From assembly GCA_943737045.1 (NCBI GenBank), contig CALSFV010000499.1, positions 16,967 through 80,966 of the forward strand: a DNA stretch of 64,000 nt. Reading direction: 5' to 3'. This stretch comes from Parapristionchus giblindavisi (taxonomy: Eukaryota > Nematoda > Chromadorea > Rhabditida > Diplogasteridae). Below, in pieces: positions 22,912-35,735 of the stretch. Within the stretch, counting starts at the first letter, position 1, and each line of letters opens with the position of its first letter. The notes under the pieces are model-generated. The model made no database searches. It was not told the DNA's origin and saw only the letters and a list, made by a program, of their open reading frames with translations. The translations under genes were made by a program, and so were the position numbers.

Positions 22912-25900
22912 ATGGCTCTCGCTCTTCTACTCATTCCACTTCTTTTTATTTTTCTCTTCTTATTCACAAAGAGAAAGGAAATACAAGACTTCATAACTTT
23001 AAATAGAAGAGCTAAGGATGTCTTCGAAACGGTCAATTCATTCTTATTCTTCTTCGTATTCATCATAATCATTATTCAGATTCCTGGTCCTAATTCTATT
23101 CCTCTTTTGGGTTCAACTTACCAGTTCAAATTCGATCCTAGAGGTATTTATATCGATTTCTTTTTAATGTACTCAACTTTTTATTCTTTTAGACTTCATG
23201 GATCAAATAGAAGGATGGATTCATGAATTTATTTATAATCAGAAAGTTGGAATGATCAAAGTTTGTTGTTGTTCTTATCAATACATTTATCAACATTGAC
23301 AAAATATAGTAGAGATAAGACAATAAATGAATCATAATCTTTCTATGTACATTGATTTCAGTATTCTGTCCCTTTTGAAATCGAGAACGAAACATAAATA
23401 CTTTCTCAAAATGAGTGCTCTCTCGCTTGTTTTGCTTTCAAAGATACAGGGCTTACAACAGAATACTGTGTGATTGATAAATTGCACAAGTTCATTTTGT
23501 TTCACTTTTTTAGATTTGGCTGGGTCTTTCTCCACTTGTTTTTGTTGAAGATCCTGAGCTTGCCAAGGTATATATGTATACAGTATATCAATGATATTAA
23601 AGATAAGGTTTATTCTATTGAAGGAACTTCTGGAAAGTAATACACTGATAACTAAATCCAATCAATATGATATAGTATCTGATTGGATAGGAACGGGCCT
23701 TCTTACAAGGTTAACAATTCTCTTATCAAACTATTATCAAATAACAACATTGCAATACATACACGTAAACAATCATACGTGTAAATCAAAACAACAAAAG
23801 TAATTATTAACAATGTTACGAAATTTATTTAGCACATCCTTGATTTTTAAATTAAATTTATATTTATTCAGCACAAATGAGAAATGGTTTTCACGAAGAA
23901 AGATGCTGACTCCTGCATTTCATTTCAATGTATTGAAAGGATATTGCGAAATATTTGTGAGACAAGGAATGGTAATCAATCGATAAATTAAATGATATTA
24001 ATCAATATTCTTAAGGTTCTCAATGAAGTACTTGATAAATATGCGGATACTGAAGAAGTTGTCGATGTATTCCCATTTATAAAAAGATGTGCACTTGATA
24101 TCATATGCGGTAATATTGAAAATATTGATTGAATTGATCGATAAATAATATTGATAGAAACTGCAATGGGAGTTAATATAAATTCTCAAGTTGGAGGAAA
24201 CTCAGAATATGTCAAAGCTGTTGAACGTGTCTCGGAAATTATATTTAGTCAAATGAGGTACGAGTTATATTTTATTTTGTCAGATAAGGTAGGATATAAA
24301 GTGCAACATGAGGTATATATCGAGAAAAAATGTAGAATATGGTTGATGGTATACAGTAGTGATCCGCAAACGTGCATTTGAACGACCGGTTCGGTATTGT
24401 TCGATATTAAAATGAAGAAAAGTCATTCAGCCGATTTTGATAAATAATACCGTGCAATGTCGTGCATTGTGGCATCATTTTCAAGCCATTGTCAGGCCTT
24501 ATATCGGTTTGTTTTTAACCGTTAATTCAATGGAAATAAATGAGAATGAGTCGACTGCGTGTCTTTGCGCGAATAATTTTTTAATTATCATATTAATACC
24601 GTGCGCACGATATCTTATTCATTAATTAGTGAGACATCATTTCTGAACGACCGCACGTTTACGGATCTCTAGTATACAGTGTGGTATAAAGTATAAACAG
24701 TTGTAGGTAAAGGATTAAAAAGTATAGCTCAAAGTATTGAATGAACACAATGAAATGATCATTTTGATATAATCAGAGATGAATATTTTCGTATATTCTA
24801 GATTTCCTTGGTTATGGTTGAAACCAATCTGGTATGGATGCGGACTTGGATTTGAATTCGATCGATTAGTTAAATTAACTAATGATTTCACTCGTAAAGT
24901 AATTGGAGAAAGAAGACAAACAATGATTGATGATGGAATTCTCAATGAAGAATGGACTGATGAAGAGATTAAGAAAAAGAAATTGGTATAAAATAATAAT
25001 TATGATCAACCAATCAATATTTGATTATAACCTATTTAGGCATTCCTTGATCTTCTTCTAATCAAACAAAACACAGCTTCTTTGAATGATGAAGATATTA
25101 GAGAAGAAGTTGATACATTCATGTTTGAAGGTAATACAATATATCAAACATTCATTGAATCTCCATTCATACAGGACACGACACAACTGCTTCTGGTATG
25201 GCCTTCTGTGTATGGTATCTCGGACAACACATTGAATATCAGGTTGATCTTTGATCTTTGATCTATATTGATCTCTTAATATAGGACAAAGTTCATGCTG
25301 AATTGGATGAAGTCTTTGGAGATGATATGAGAGAACCAGATGAATCTGATTTGAAGAAACTTCATTATCTTGAGAGATGTATAAAGGAAACTCTGAGGTC
25401 AGTTCATAGTAAACACTGATAAAGAAATGATAAGAATCATAGAAAGATTGATGCTAAAGGATCAAATGAATATGTATTTAGACTCCGTCCTTCGGTTCCT
25501 CTGGTCGCTAGAAAATTAACTCATGACATAAATTTAGGTAAGTATTAATGGTCATAAAGATATTCTTCTTAAAAGTTAACAAAAAGCGAGGCGTGAACAC
25601 TGTTTACTTTGCAAATTCTCTCACTTCTCTATTTTTTTTCTTTTGACGATTCTTTGAGAAGAAAATGGGTGTGAACACAATTTGATTGAACGAAATGACT
25701 TCATGAACTCTTATTGTGCACTCCCTTCCATGTCAAAACGAGAGAATACAGAGAATGTGGAATAGAGAGAATATATTATAGAAGAAATTATGATATAATG
25801 TATGATAAATTATGGAAAATTATCATAATTATCCATAATTTATCCAAATTTTCCATATTCTTCATTTTCGTCATTTAGTCAGCACATATCAAACATCAAT

Positions 25901-27412
25901 CTATACTGTGCAGAATTTTTTTTGAATGCATTTTAAAGAAAATAAAGAAATTGAAATTTCAATAAGAAATTGACCGATCGCAAATGTGATTTATGGGTGC
26001 GTTAGTTGTAAGTGTAATGGCTCTATTCATCTTTCCGATTTTTAAACGAACACGATTGACTTTCCTCACCAAAAAAACAGTGAAACAGGACAAAATGTGT
26101 AACAATCAATTAAAATATATCAATGAAACATATACAGTACATGGATTGACTATATGAGACATTCATGATTGATATATGTTTGCCAAATGCATTGAAATTA
26201 TTTTATTCTTTTTTTTTTAATTTACAATTACAATCCAATCCACAATCCGTTTTTTTTTACAATCCGATTACAATTTTTTACAATATTTACAATCCGGTAC
26301 TCTTACCAATTGGCTACGGAGGACACAAACTCTGTTCTTTGAGTGTTTGACACAATTCCACGGGGCTCGCGCCCAAATATCCATCACATTTTCGTAATCG
26401 ATTTTCGGTACCAAGGAAGCAAATATGGGTAAACTTCAAAACAGTTCTGGGACCCTCTGGGGGGGGGGGGTCATAGTCCACCTGTGATAACGAATTTTAC
26501 CCTGATCGTCCCCGACTTTTGCGGTGCCCTTGTTACTTGAGAACATTGAAGATTATGGAATGCATATTAGGATAATTTTCCATAATTTATCAGACAACAT
26601 CCAAATTTTTCCAATTTGTATCGTTCTTTCTTTTTTTTCTGTTTTGACGATACATTTCAGTTTTGATACAGATATTCCTCTTCAGGTGGTAAACTTCTCC
26701 CTGAAAACATGACTGTTGTTGTTTGTCCGATAGCTACTCATCGAAATCCAAATGTAAGATATATTTATGATCTTTGATCTTTGATCTTTGATCAACCGTG
26801 TGATTTGAGGAATGGGAACGTCCTAAAGAGTTCTATCCCGATCATTTCACACAAGATTCAATGTCTAAAAGACATCCATATGCATATTTTCCATTCTCAG
26901 CCGGACCAAGGAATTGTATTGGTTAGTATGAATATATTTAATTAAAGTACGAAATATTAATCTTCTGACTGTATTAAAAGTTCATACACTAATGGGGAAA
27001 TATGGAAGATGCAAACGGGTGATTAAGTGAGAGTTCATTTCACTGTCACCATGTTGTGTGTTAATCTATACCACAGTTCCTTATACTTTCAATGAATTGA
27101 TTTGATATTGATCATGGTTTATAGTGTGTTCATTGTAATCTCTAATCTCTTCTACTTTGATAAGAGTTCTCTATTAGTGATAGATCGTATCAATGATATG
27201 GATAGATTGGTTCGATGATCCCCTTATACTTCGTCTATCTTTAAGGTCAAAAGTTCGCGATGACTGAAGAGAAGACTGTACTGTCATGGTTCTTCAGAAA
27301 GTATCGTGTAGTGACTACCGTACCCTATCCGGGAAATAGACCGGTTCCTGAACTTATACTTAAACCAAGTGAAGGTGTCAAAGTATTATTGTATAAGAGA
27401 AGATCAGATTGA
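22912..27412 (+). CDS. Cytochrome P450, CYP4-like (copy C)
   Basis: Start at 22912 ([18 protein letters not shown], an ER anchor), then [76 protein letters not shown], the I-helix [19 protein letters not shown] (about 25170-25230), K-helix [19 protein letters not shown], the Cys loop [11 protein letters not shown] (about 26895-26925), [10 protein letters not shown] and a terminal [10 protein letters not shown] with stop TGA at 27410-27412. All P450 signature elements are intact. It is longer than copy B because three introns carry extra DNA: one MITE at 24359-24669, a 1.15-kb intron at about 25539-26684, and one of about 320 bp at 26924-27245. Tandem duplicate of copy B. Confidence 0.92.
24359..24669. 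mobile_element. TA-flanked palindromic MITE in a copy C intron
   Basis: The 311-bp insert starts GTGATCCGCAAACGTGC and ends GCACGTTTACGGATCTC, with GAACGACC also mirrored inside both ends. TA flanks both sides (24357-24358, 24670-24671), consistent with a Tc1/mariner-derived MITE. No coding. Confidence 0.75.
25539..26684. other. Expanded intron of P450 copy C
   Basis: This 1.15-kb intron is far above the local 40-60 bp norm. It contains a perfect short hairpin (GATAAATTATGGA ... TCCATAATTTATC, about 25803-25843), a related direct copy near 26573-26620, repeated TACAATCC units (26221-26297) and a run of G near 26460. It probably holds old transposon debris. No exon seen. Confidence 0.6.
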
Positions 27413-27920
27413 TTCAATTGTCATCATTCATTGGTCTATATAAGACAAACTATCATCTATTCATTTCATTTATTTCTTTCTTCTTCTTCATCATCATCAT
27501 TATTATTGTACTTACTATCGGGTAAACTCAATCAATAAACAATTCTGTGCCCCCACCCTCACTGTTGTTCACAATGGCACAATGGATAATATAATGATGT
27601 TAAAATAGCCTCAATCATAGTTCATCTCCTCCATCTATGTATATAGATTCATTCATTCTCTCGTTCTTGACATATCATCTCATAGTCAGAAACTACACAT
27701 AACGGCGCTTGAACTATTTTCGGTTTTTCTTCTCGTATTTTTAAGAATAAAGAAGCAATTCCTAAAATATCCTTGAAGCTTCTATAAATATTCCATCTAT
27801 AGTTCTTTCGTCTGCTTCAATTGAATAGAAATTGTTGTTGGGTTTTAGTATCTGCTGACTATACTTTAAGAACACTCATGACGACATTTCTGTTGTATCA
27901 TCCACAGAGAAATAGCCACA

Positions 27921-28448
27921 GAGATTAGAGAGAGAGGGAGAGGGGAGAGGGAGAGGGAGAAGAGAGAGAGGGAGAGGGAGAGGGAGAGGGAGAGGGAGAG
28001 GGAGAGGGAGAGGGAGAGGGAGAGGGAGAGGGAGAGGGAGAGGGAGAGGGAGATGGAGAGGGAGAGGGAGAGGGAGAGGGAGAGGGAGAGGGAGAGGGAG
28101 AGGGAGAGGGAGAGGGAGAGGGAGAGGGAGAGGGAGAGGGAGAGGGAGAGGGAGAGGGAGAGGGAGAGGGAGAGGAGAGGGAGAGGAGAGGGAGAGGGAG
28201 AGGGAGAGGGAGAGGGAGAGGGAGAGGGAGAGGGAGAGGGAGAGGGAGAGGGAGAGGGAGAGGGAGAGGGAGAGGGAGAGGAGAGGGAGAGGGAGAGGGA
28301 GAGGGAGAGGGAGAGGGAGAGGGAGAGGGAGAGGGAGAGGGAGAGGGAGAGGGAGAGGGAGAGGGAGAGGGAGAGGGAGAGGGAGAGGGAGAGGGAGAGG
28401 GAGAGGGAGAGGGAGAGGGAGAGGGAGAGGGAGAGGGAGAGGGAGAGG
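27921..28448. repeat. (GGGAGA)n array, about 0.5 kb
   Basis: Near-perfect GGGAGA hexamers for about 525 bp, with a few 5-bp units and one ATGGAG variant. It is a strictly purine/pyrimidine strand-asymmetric tract, giving spurious Glu-Arg or Leu-Ser reading frames in six frames. Confidence 0.97.
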
Positions 28449-28616
28449 ATGGAGAGATAGGGATGGATGAATGGATCAGATAATAAATAAGAGTGACATA
28501 GTGAAAGATAAGAAGACTGCACGGTGACTTAATCTATTTATTTACACGTACAAAGTTCATCTAAAATGTACTGAATGTTAACTCTCATTCGAATCTCTAT
28601 CTCTATATCTACTATC

Positions 28617-28823
28617 CTTCTCTCTCTCCCTCTCCCTCTCTTTTCCCTCTCCCTCTCCCTCTCTTATCCCTCTCCCTCTCCCTCTCCCTCTCCCTCTCCC
28701 TCTCCCTCTCCCTCTCCCTCTCCCTCTCCCTCTCCCTCTCTTATCTCTCCCTCTCCCTCTCTTATCCCTCTCCCTCTCCCTCTCCCTCTCTTATCTTTCT
28801 CCCTCTCCCTCTCCCTTGTACCT
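28617..28823. repeat. (TCTCCC)n array, opposite orientation
   Basis: About 207 bp of CCCTCT hexamers with occasional CTCTTATC interruptions. It is the reverse complement of the preceding array, which lies 168 bp away, so the pair can form a long hairpin. Confidence 0.95.
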
Positions 28824-29330
28824 CTCCCCTCCTTACCTCTTATCAATAGCATATTCCTCCTTATACTTCTTCTTCTTTAGTCTTCTTTTCTTCTTATCTC
28901 TGGACTGTCATATCTAGTCATTTTCTTTTCAACATCTGCAACTTAGATTGTGTATCACAGTATATTTACTTTTAACTTTCCAACGTCTTTAGTGCCCCCC
29001 CCCCCCTCATCAACACTGTATAAAGTGAAATTGTGCTCTCCAAAAATTTCCATTTTGTTTATTATTTTTGGATTAGCTCTTAAATATAAGTGAAAAATTT
29101 AGAAATAAAATTTAGCGGTTTTCCATAAAAGTAAACATTCGATAATATAAGCGTATAATTGTTTATTCTCCAAACAGACAATGTAACACTATGTTCAATG
29201 CACTAAATGTTGAAAGAGCAGACATGTACCATTCTTTTTATTTTTGTGACATTTAAACTTTTCCATATCCATTGAATCCTCCTTGTATCCTCACAACTTT
29301 GTGTCCTCATAAAGTAAACATGATTTCAGA

Positions 29331-32300
29331 ATGATATTCTTGATATCTTCATTACTTCTTTTCATTCCTCTCATCTCTTCAACTGATCCAATAGTTCATA
29401 CTGAATATGGATCAGTCATAGGATTTGAGCATGAAAACATAGCTGATGTCTATCTTGGAATTCCATTTGCTTCTCCTCCTATAAAGGAATTACGATTCAA
29501 GGTAATCATTCTATCTATTCATACGAGTACAGTTCCTTATTCAATCATAGTTTGTACATGCAGTGCAAGCTAACCTTGAAAGATCGTTTGGCCTACTTGA
29601 TAGTCCATCTACAGAGAAAAGATGAATAAGGGTGGTCTATTGTTCATAATGGGATACATCGAACTACTATTATCTGTTCCTTATTGTGTGATGATCGGAT
29701 GTAGACAAATTTTAAAGAGCAAAAACTTGTTCAATCAACTTTGACCATAACATAGTACATTTAAAAAAAAGAAATTGTAGCGTTTAAAACTTCGTAGTTT
29801 TATAATCCGCTTTTCAAATGATTCATGGTACTATTTTTGTGAGAATCTGTGATCAATTTGATACAAAATAAAACCTTTCATAATTCTGATATTTCTCTTC
29901 TCTTTTCTTCAAATAAATGTACTCATTTCTATCAACAAACATGTGGAAGGAATAATACAAAGTACTTTCATTTATAATGAGAACAATAATCCGCTACGTA
30001 GATACACCTTCAAATAACATATGATGTTTATTTTTGGAAGTTCATAAATAATCTCATTCATAGAACTATGATTGGATAGTTCTGAGAAATGAATGTTATG
30101 TTTCGTTATTAGTGTGATCTTTGATCGATTATCGTTATCTATTATATAAAGCAGCATGGTCATATCTATAGGAATGAATGATCTTATTGATCAATGAAGT
30201 TTTATCACTTATCAATATGTCACATTGTGTTTACATTGTTTCATATAATCTTCTTGCACTGCATAACGAACAATTCCTAATTTGGTCCACACTTTTCTAT
30301 TCCATATGGTTACTATGCAGATGTGTAGACATCGTGAATGATTAAATATTCATAGACATCCGATACTCGTTAGAATAACTTATTATTTGTGAGAAAGTGA
30401 CAATATCTATTCAATGTTTACTTTATTAACAGAAGCCAATACCACCTCAACCATGGGATACTCCTATTGAAGCGAAGAACTTCTCAAAGGCTTGTGTTCC
30501 TCATTCAAAGTAACATTCACTTACACATTAGTTTAATAAAATAATAAATTGAATTCAGAGATGCTCTTCTTGATAAAATTCCATCTTCTGAAGATTGTTT
30601 ATACTTAAATATAATAGCTCCTAAGAGAAAGGTAAGATTATTTAGACATAGCTTGTAGAATATAATGATTATTATAGGATGATAGTCTATCTCCTGTTCT
30701 TTTCTATATTCATGGAGGAGGATATGAGATTGGAAATGCAGCTTTGTATGGATACAAGTAAGTATTGAACTTCCTATCAACTATATTCATATTCTTTCAT
30801 TCATTCTAGATCATTCGCTGATATTTATGCATCGCAAGGAATAGTCGTTGTTACGATACAATATAGATTAGGAGTACTCGGTTTGTCAATCAATAAATCA
30901 ATAATTGTTTAATCGTTAATCTCTAAAGGTTTTCTAACTCTCGGAGGTTCATCTTCATTCAAAGGAAATTATGGATTATTTGATCAAGTTGAAGCCTTGA
31001 AATTCGTCCATAGAAATATCGAGAAGTAACATTTTTATTCTCATTCAATCAATCAATAATCAAAATAATTCAGATTCGGTGGTGATCCTAAGAGAATTAC
31101 TGTATTCGGTATCTCAGCTGGAGCTACCAGTGCTGGACAATTATCTCTATCTCCACTAACTAGAGGTATCAAATACTCAATCGTAATAATCAATAATCAA
31201 TAATCGATTGAAGATCTGGTTGCTGGTTCAATAGAAATGAGTGGATCACCTCATGCTGGATGGGCAAATGATAATAGAGTTGAAATGCATTCAGAAGAAT
31301 TGGTTGATGCATGTGGATGTTGGGGTAAAAGGTATCATTTAAAGGAAATATATTTATTTGTTATAAGAAAAAATAATACGATGGAATATCATTCATGTAA
31401 AAGTTTAATAATTGTTTTTCATATTATCAATAATCTATATGCATTTATAGGAATATTGAAGACGTCGAAGAATGTATGAGAAAAGTTAAAGTAAAAGATA
31501 TTCATAATGGAGTTGCTTTCATTGTTAGTTTCATCATTCTATTTCTCTTTCTAATCAATAATCATTTCAAGTTCGAAGCAGCATTCTCAGTTAATTTCCT
31601 CAAGTTTGCCCCTCGTATTGATGGAGAATTCGCACCTGAAAGATATGAAGAATTGGCTAAGGTATTCATTTTTATCTAAATATAATCTTACTCCGATTAA
31701 TACGATAGTTGGATGGTATGTTATTGTACTTATTTCAGTCAGCTCCTAAGATCCCTACTCTCACCGGAATTAATTCCCTCGAATCTGCTTACTTTAGTAA
31801 GTTATATATTACACAAAACAATTTTCACTCGTGCAGACAGTTTTAGTATTTTTTTTCTGATGTATTAGATAGATGATGTAGATGTTAGATAGTGTAGAGT
31901 ATATAGGAAGGAGATATGTATTGGTCTAAGATAGATATGATAGAAGGACAGAGAATATATCCATAACAATGGCCTTCTCAATATTACAAAGAACTCTTCG
32001 CTAGAAGATGCTTCATAAAAATAGTTTTTAATCATTTATTTATTGGAATTGAATATTTTTTCGCTTTTATGTCGTGGAAAACACGTTTTAAATGAAGAAA
32101 CGAGATACAAATATCAAAATGATTTCATAGCAATTTGCTTGTGAAAAATAAGAAAAATAAAAAAGTGGATGACACCTTATTATGTTAATTCTAGCATTAT
32201 GGAATCGTGCTTCATCAATTCATCGAATTGCTATTATGCCTGGTGAACAACCTCTATTCAATGTTGATAAGTTCGATATGAAAGTCAGAATTGTACGTTT

Positions 32301-33348
32301 CATCATTTATATTCTATCATTATTTATAATTTAACATATATTCAGTTATTGAATGAATTCTTGGAGAGAGAAGAGACAGATGCAGCTGTTGATGATGTTC
32401 TCTCATTCTATATTGGAAATGATTACCAATCTCATTATGGAAAAGATACTCCCGAACTTGTTCCTTATCTATTGAAACAATACTCCGAAGTTAGTTACTC
32501 TATACATTCAATGAATAGATAGATGAATAAGACAATTTCAGTTCTGGTCAGATATCTTCTTCAATCTTCCTACTCGTTATCGTGCTGATGAAAGAAAGAA
32601 ATATGGATCTGATGTATGCATTTATAATAATAAGATTATTAATAATAATATTTATGTCATCAGTCTTACGTCTACTTCTTCGAACATTTCTCTAATGAAT
32701 TATTCACAGATAAGGACTTTGTTAAAGGTAATCATTATTTTAAATCTATAAAGTTACAATTGAGATTCATAATGATTCATATGTATAATTTGAGGTGCCT
32801 TCCACATAAATGAGATGAGTTATGTCTTTGATTATCAAGCCCAAGGAACATTTGAATGGACTGAAGAAGAGAATAAAGTTAGAGAAAGAACACATGAAAT
32901 GATGATATCATTTATTAAGAATGGGTTCGTTACTTCTATTCTTTCTCTACGTCACATCTAGTCACATAAAACAATATCGAGACATCTTTCACATCTATTT
33001 TTGGACTCCTCTTCAGAAATAAATAAGAAATACAAATAAATAATATAAGCCCCTCTTGAGAAAGCCCTCAGTGGAAGGAGTCCATTGGCCTTCATATTCT
33101 CAATCTAATAATAGTCCATATGTTACTATTGCATCGCCTCAATGGAAATCCAATGAAGGATTCGTCAATAAGAGTTATAGGTTTGATCTTTGATCTTTGC
33201 CAATCGAGATTGATCTTTGATCTCTATCAGATTCTGGGAAGATGTGATGTCAAAGTATTCATTTGATTTTGTTCGATTCAAGAAGAATTCAGTCCCTCAG
33301 AGACAAATTCCAAGACCACCAACGGTTAATGATCATGAAGAATTATAG
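29331..33348 (+). CDS. Secreted carboxylesterase (type-B, cholinesterase-like fold)
   Basis: The ATG at 29331 follows ATTTCAGA, a likely trans-splice acceptor, and opens a signal peptide (MIFLISSLLLFIPLISS). Carboxylesterase landmarks follow: YLGIPFASPPI, SEDCLYLNIIAP, LFYIHGGGYEIGNA (oxyanion-hole region), VVTIQYRLGVLGF, GNYGLFDQVEALKFVHRNI, FGGDPKRITVFGISAGATS with the nucleophile Ser in GISAG (about 31108-31122), GINSLESAYF with the acidic residue, and GAFHINEMSYVF with the catalytic His (about 32793-32830). Stop TAG at 33346-33348. The full triad is present, so an active esterase is likely. No C-terminal membrane segment is visible. Intron 1 is long (29502 to about 30432) and shows nothing recognisable. 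It neighbours the P450 genes, consistent with a detoxification locus. Substrate unknown. Confidence 0.9.
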
Positions 33349-34290
33349 ATGATAGAAGAGTACATTTATGTATAGACTATAGATTTATCTTATCTATTCT
33401 ATAGTTTAATTCTTCATCTATTCATTATTCATATTATTGTATTGAATGAAGTTAGAGAAGTAGAGAAAGAGTTCATCTTTCCATCATTTCTCTTCATTCA
33501 TTCCCCTATCGGGTCTCCATATATGTACATCTTCCATATGATGTTACTATAAATAATTTCCTTTTTTGTTTCATTGAATTCATTCAAAAAATATGATGAT
33601 TTAACATTTGAGAAGAAGAAGTACAAGTGAGAGAAAGCATACACATCACAAATATACAGTAATCAATGGACTGACAACAATACAGTAACGGGAAATATGG
33701 CTTGGTACAGTAATGGTTGGGGGTTACGGTAACACGTGAGTTATGATAGAAGCTACCCGTTAGAGATATAAGGGCAAATATGAATGATGATTGAGAGATC
33801 AATAGAACACCATGGAGAGAGATACTAGTACACAATGAGAGAGGATTACGGTAGGACGAGATATACTAGTACACCACGAGGTGATTTCTATGTGACGAGA
33901 GATACTAAATGTCGCATGATATCTCATGAGATAATTGTTTGTTTGACGTAATCGACCAATGAAATAAATGACTGGAATTAGATGAGGAAGAATGGTATTA
34001 GATTACAATAGAAGAGGATGAGAAGGAGTCTGGAGAGGGAAAAGGGAGAGGGAGAGGAAAAAGGAGAGGGAGAGGGAGAGGGAGAGACATGGGTAGAGGG
34101 AGAGTGGGATAGGACTAATATAGAATTGATGGAGGATAAAATTTTTGAAGAGACATGTGAGTGAAAAAGAATAATGGTGAGAAAAGAAAGGAAGGAAGAA
34201 GAGCCTAAGAATGAAAATAGAAGTAAAGTTTCATGAACTAATATTTACAATACACAAACTATCTATTACGGTAGATCAATCAATTATTGA
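33349..34290. other. Intergenic between convergent esterase and peptide genes
   Basis: 3' flanks of two converging genes. It contains direct repeats of GAGATACTAGTACACmA type with GATTACGGTAG (about 33815-33910) and a GGGAGA array at about 34024-34087. No exon seen. Confidence 0.6.
34024..34087. repeat. Short (GGGAGA)n array
   Basis: Interrupted GGGAGAGGGAGAGG units, same hexamer as the large array near 28 kb. Confidence 0.9.
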
Positions 34291-34976
34291 TTAGATATAC
34301 GGTAGAACTTGTTGACGTGCAGATAGTAACATCTCTCGTTGTAATCGAGGTTTTCTATCAGTCCGAGGAAGTTCAGGAAGAATGTCAAGTAGATCTGATG
34401 AGATTACAAATGGAGTTAGTTCCTGAAAAGAATTGATATTATTGATTGATTCTACCGTAATCATAGATATATCGATCTCACCTCAGCATCTCTCTTCTCC
34501 AACTCCATCAGGTTGTCCAACTCGGGAGCTAGATCAGGAATATCCTCAATCGATGAAGGAGGAGATACGGTAGTAAGGTCCTGAAAGGATAAGGTTCGAT
34601 ACTGTAGTCTCCTAGATATCTCCTTGTATGTTGTTTTGGTAGGTTCTATTGTATATAATATGAGGGGGTGGAAATGATACAATTCTATTTATATATGCAA
34701 AGGAGAATAAAGAGTAGATAGAGGACAGATGTACTTGAGAATGAATGAAGTGAACGAAGAAAGGTGGTGTAAAGGAGAAGGAGACGGGGAGAGACAATCA
34801 GAAAGTATAATAAACTATAATTGATAGTTATGCATGATAATCTATGACATTACATAACTATATGTTGGAGAAAATGTATAAATAGATGGCGATACCTTAT
34901 GTGGATAAAGAAGTGGAATAGATGATCCCATTTGTGTGATTGATAGAAGAGAAAGGAGAACACAAAGGTAGAACAT
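34291..34976 (-). CDS. Small secreted peptide precursor, family unknown
   Basis: Three exons, 34976-34896, 34580-34482 and 34422-34291, joined by phase-0 introns with GTATCG...TTTCAG and GTGAG...TTTCAG borders, give a 103-residue protein. Residues 1-18 (MFYLCVLLSLLSITQMGS) are a clear signal peptide. The remainder is short, acidic then basic, without Cys: IEDIPDLAPELDNLMELE, then the dibasic pair KR at residues 56-57, then DAEELTPFVISSDLLDILPE, further basic sites (RTDRKPRLQR) and the end SARQQVLPYI. The layout suits a processed neuropeptide or secreted signalling peptide, but I recognise no family. The start follows ACTTCAGACAGTGAAC, a possible spliced-leader acceptor. Exon lengths are all multiples of three and every splice fits, so I consider it a real gene. 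Confidence 0.72.
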
Positions 34977-35663
34977 GTTCACTGTCTGAAGTTTCTTTTG
35001 AATATGCTGCAAGTGAATGAGTGGTTAGGATACTTGATGAAGGGGGCGGAGTCAAGGGAAAAGGGGGAGGAGTCAAAGGAGAATGAGAACTGCTATGGAT
35101 ACTAAATATAGAAGAAGAAGAAGAATCAGGGAGGAGAATGAGAATGAGAAAAGAATTATGAAATAGGAATTAACAAATAAATATTTTTAAATTGAAAAAT
35201 AATGATAAGTACGCACTTTGGATTTTTTAAAGATCTTGAGTTCTGCAGAAAAATCAATATTATAATTTTTATCAGCAATTTCAGTTACAAAAAATTATGG
35301 TGCGAAAAAAGACACAAACTGATAAATAGGAAAACTGAATATCTGTGTGGGGTGTAGTGAACGAAAGACTGAGTAAAGTAATAGATAAAGATAAAAGATG
35401 GAGATTTATGATAAACAATGATAATAACATCTGTTTATGAAAGAAAATGAATAGAATGGAAGAAGAAGAAGAAATTAGTTGGAGAAGAAAGAAAGAAATG
35501 TTATTCATTTGTGAAGTAGACGAAGACCCTTAACGAATGAAGAATAAGAGAAGAAAAGAGATAGAAATCACTTTTAGACTTCTTATTGTAAATAGAGACT
35601 TATTTGAAGAGGTACGTGAGTTTATTGGAAAGATATGAAAAGAGTCATGAAATATGTTCCTCC

Positions 35664-35735
35664 GTCTCTCCCTCTCCCTCTACCTTTCTCCCTCTCCCTC
35701 TCTCCCTCTCCCTCTCTCCCTCTCCCTCTCTCTTC
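35664..35735. repeat. (CTCCCT)n microsatellite
   Basis: Interrupted CTCCCTCTCCCT units; the same dispersed hexamer family in the TC orientation. Confidence 0.85.

Larger units (their letters stand above)
27413..29330. other. Intergenic dominated by GA/TC microsatellites
   Basis: Between the P450 copy C stop and the esterase start. Its core is the two opposed hexanucleotide arrays listed separately. The remainder is AT-rich, with a C run near 28994-29006. No gene. Confidence 0.8.

Noticed and set aside
27866..28522. Long reading frames of repeated Leu-Ser, Pro-Ser, Glu-Arg and Glu-Gly on both strands
   Set aside because: They are translations of the (GGGAGA)n microsatellite in all frames, with no splice or codon evidence for a protein.
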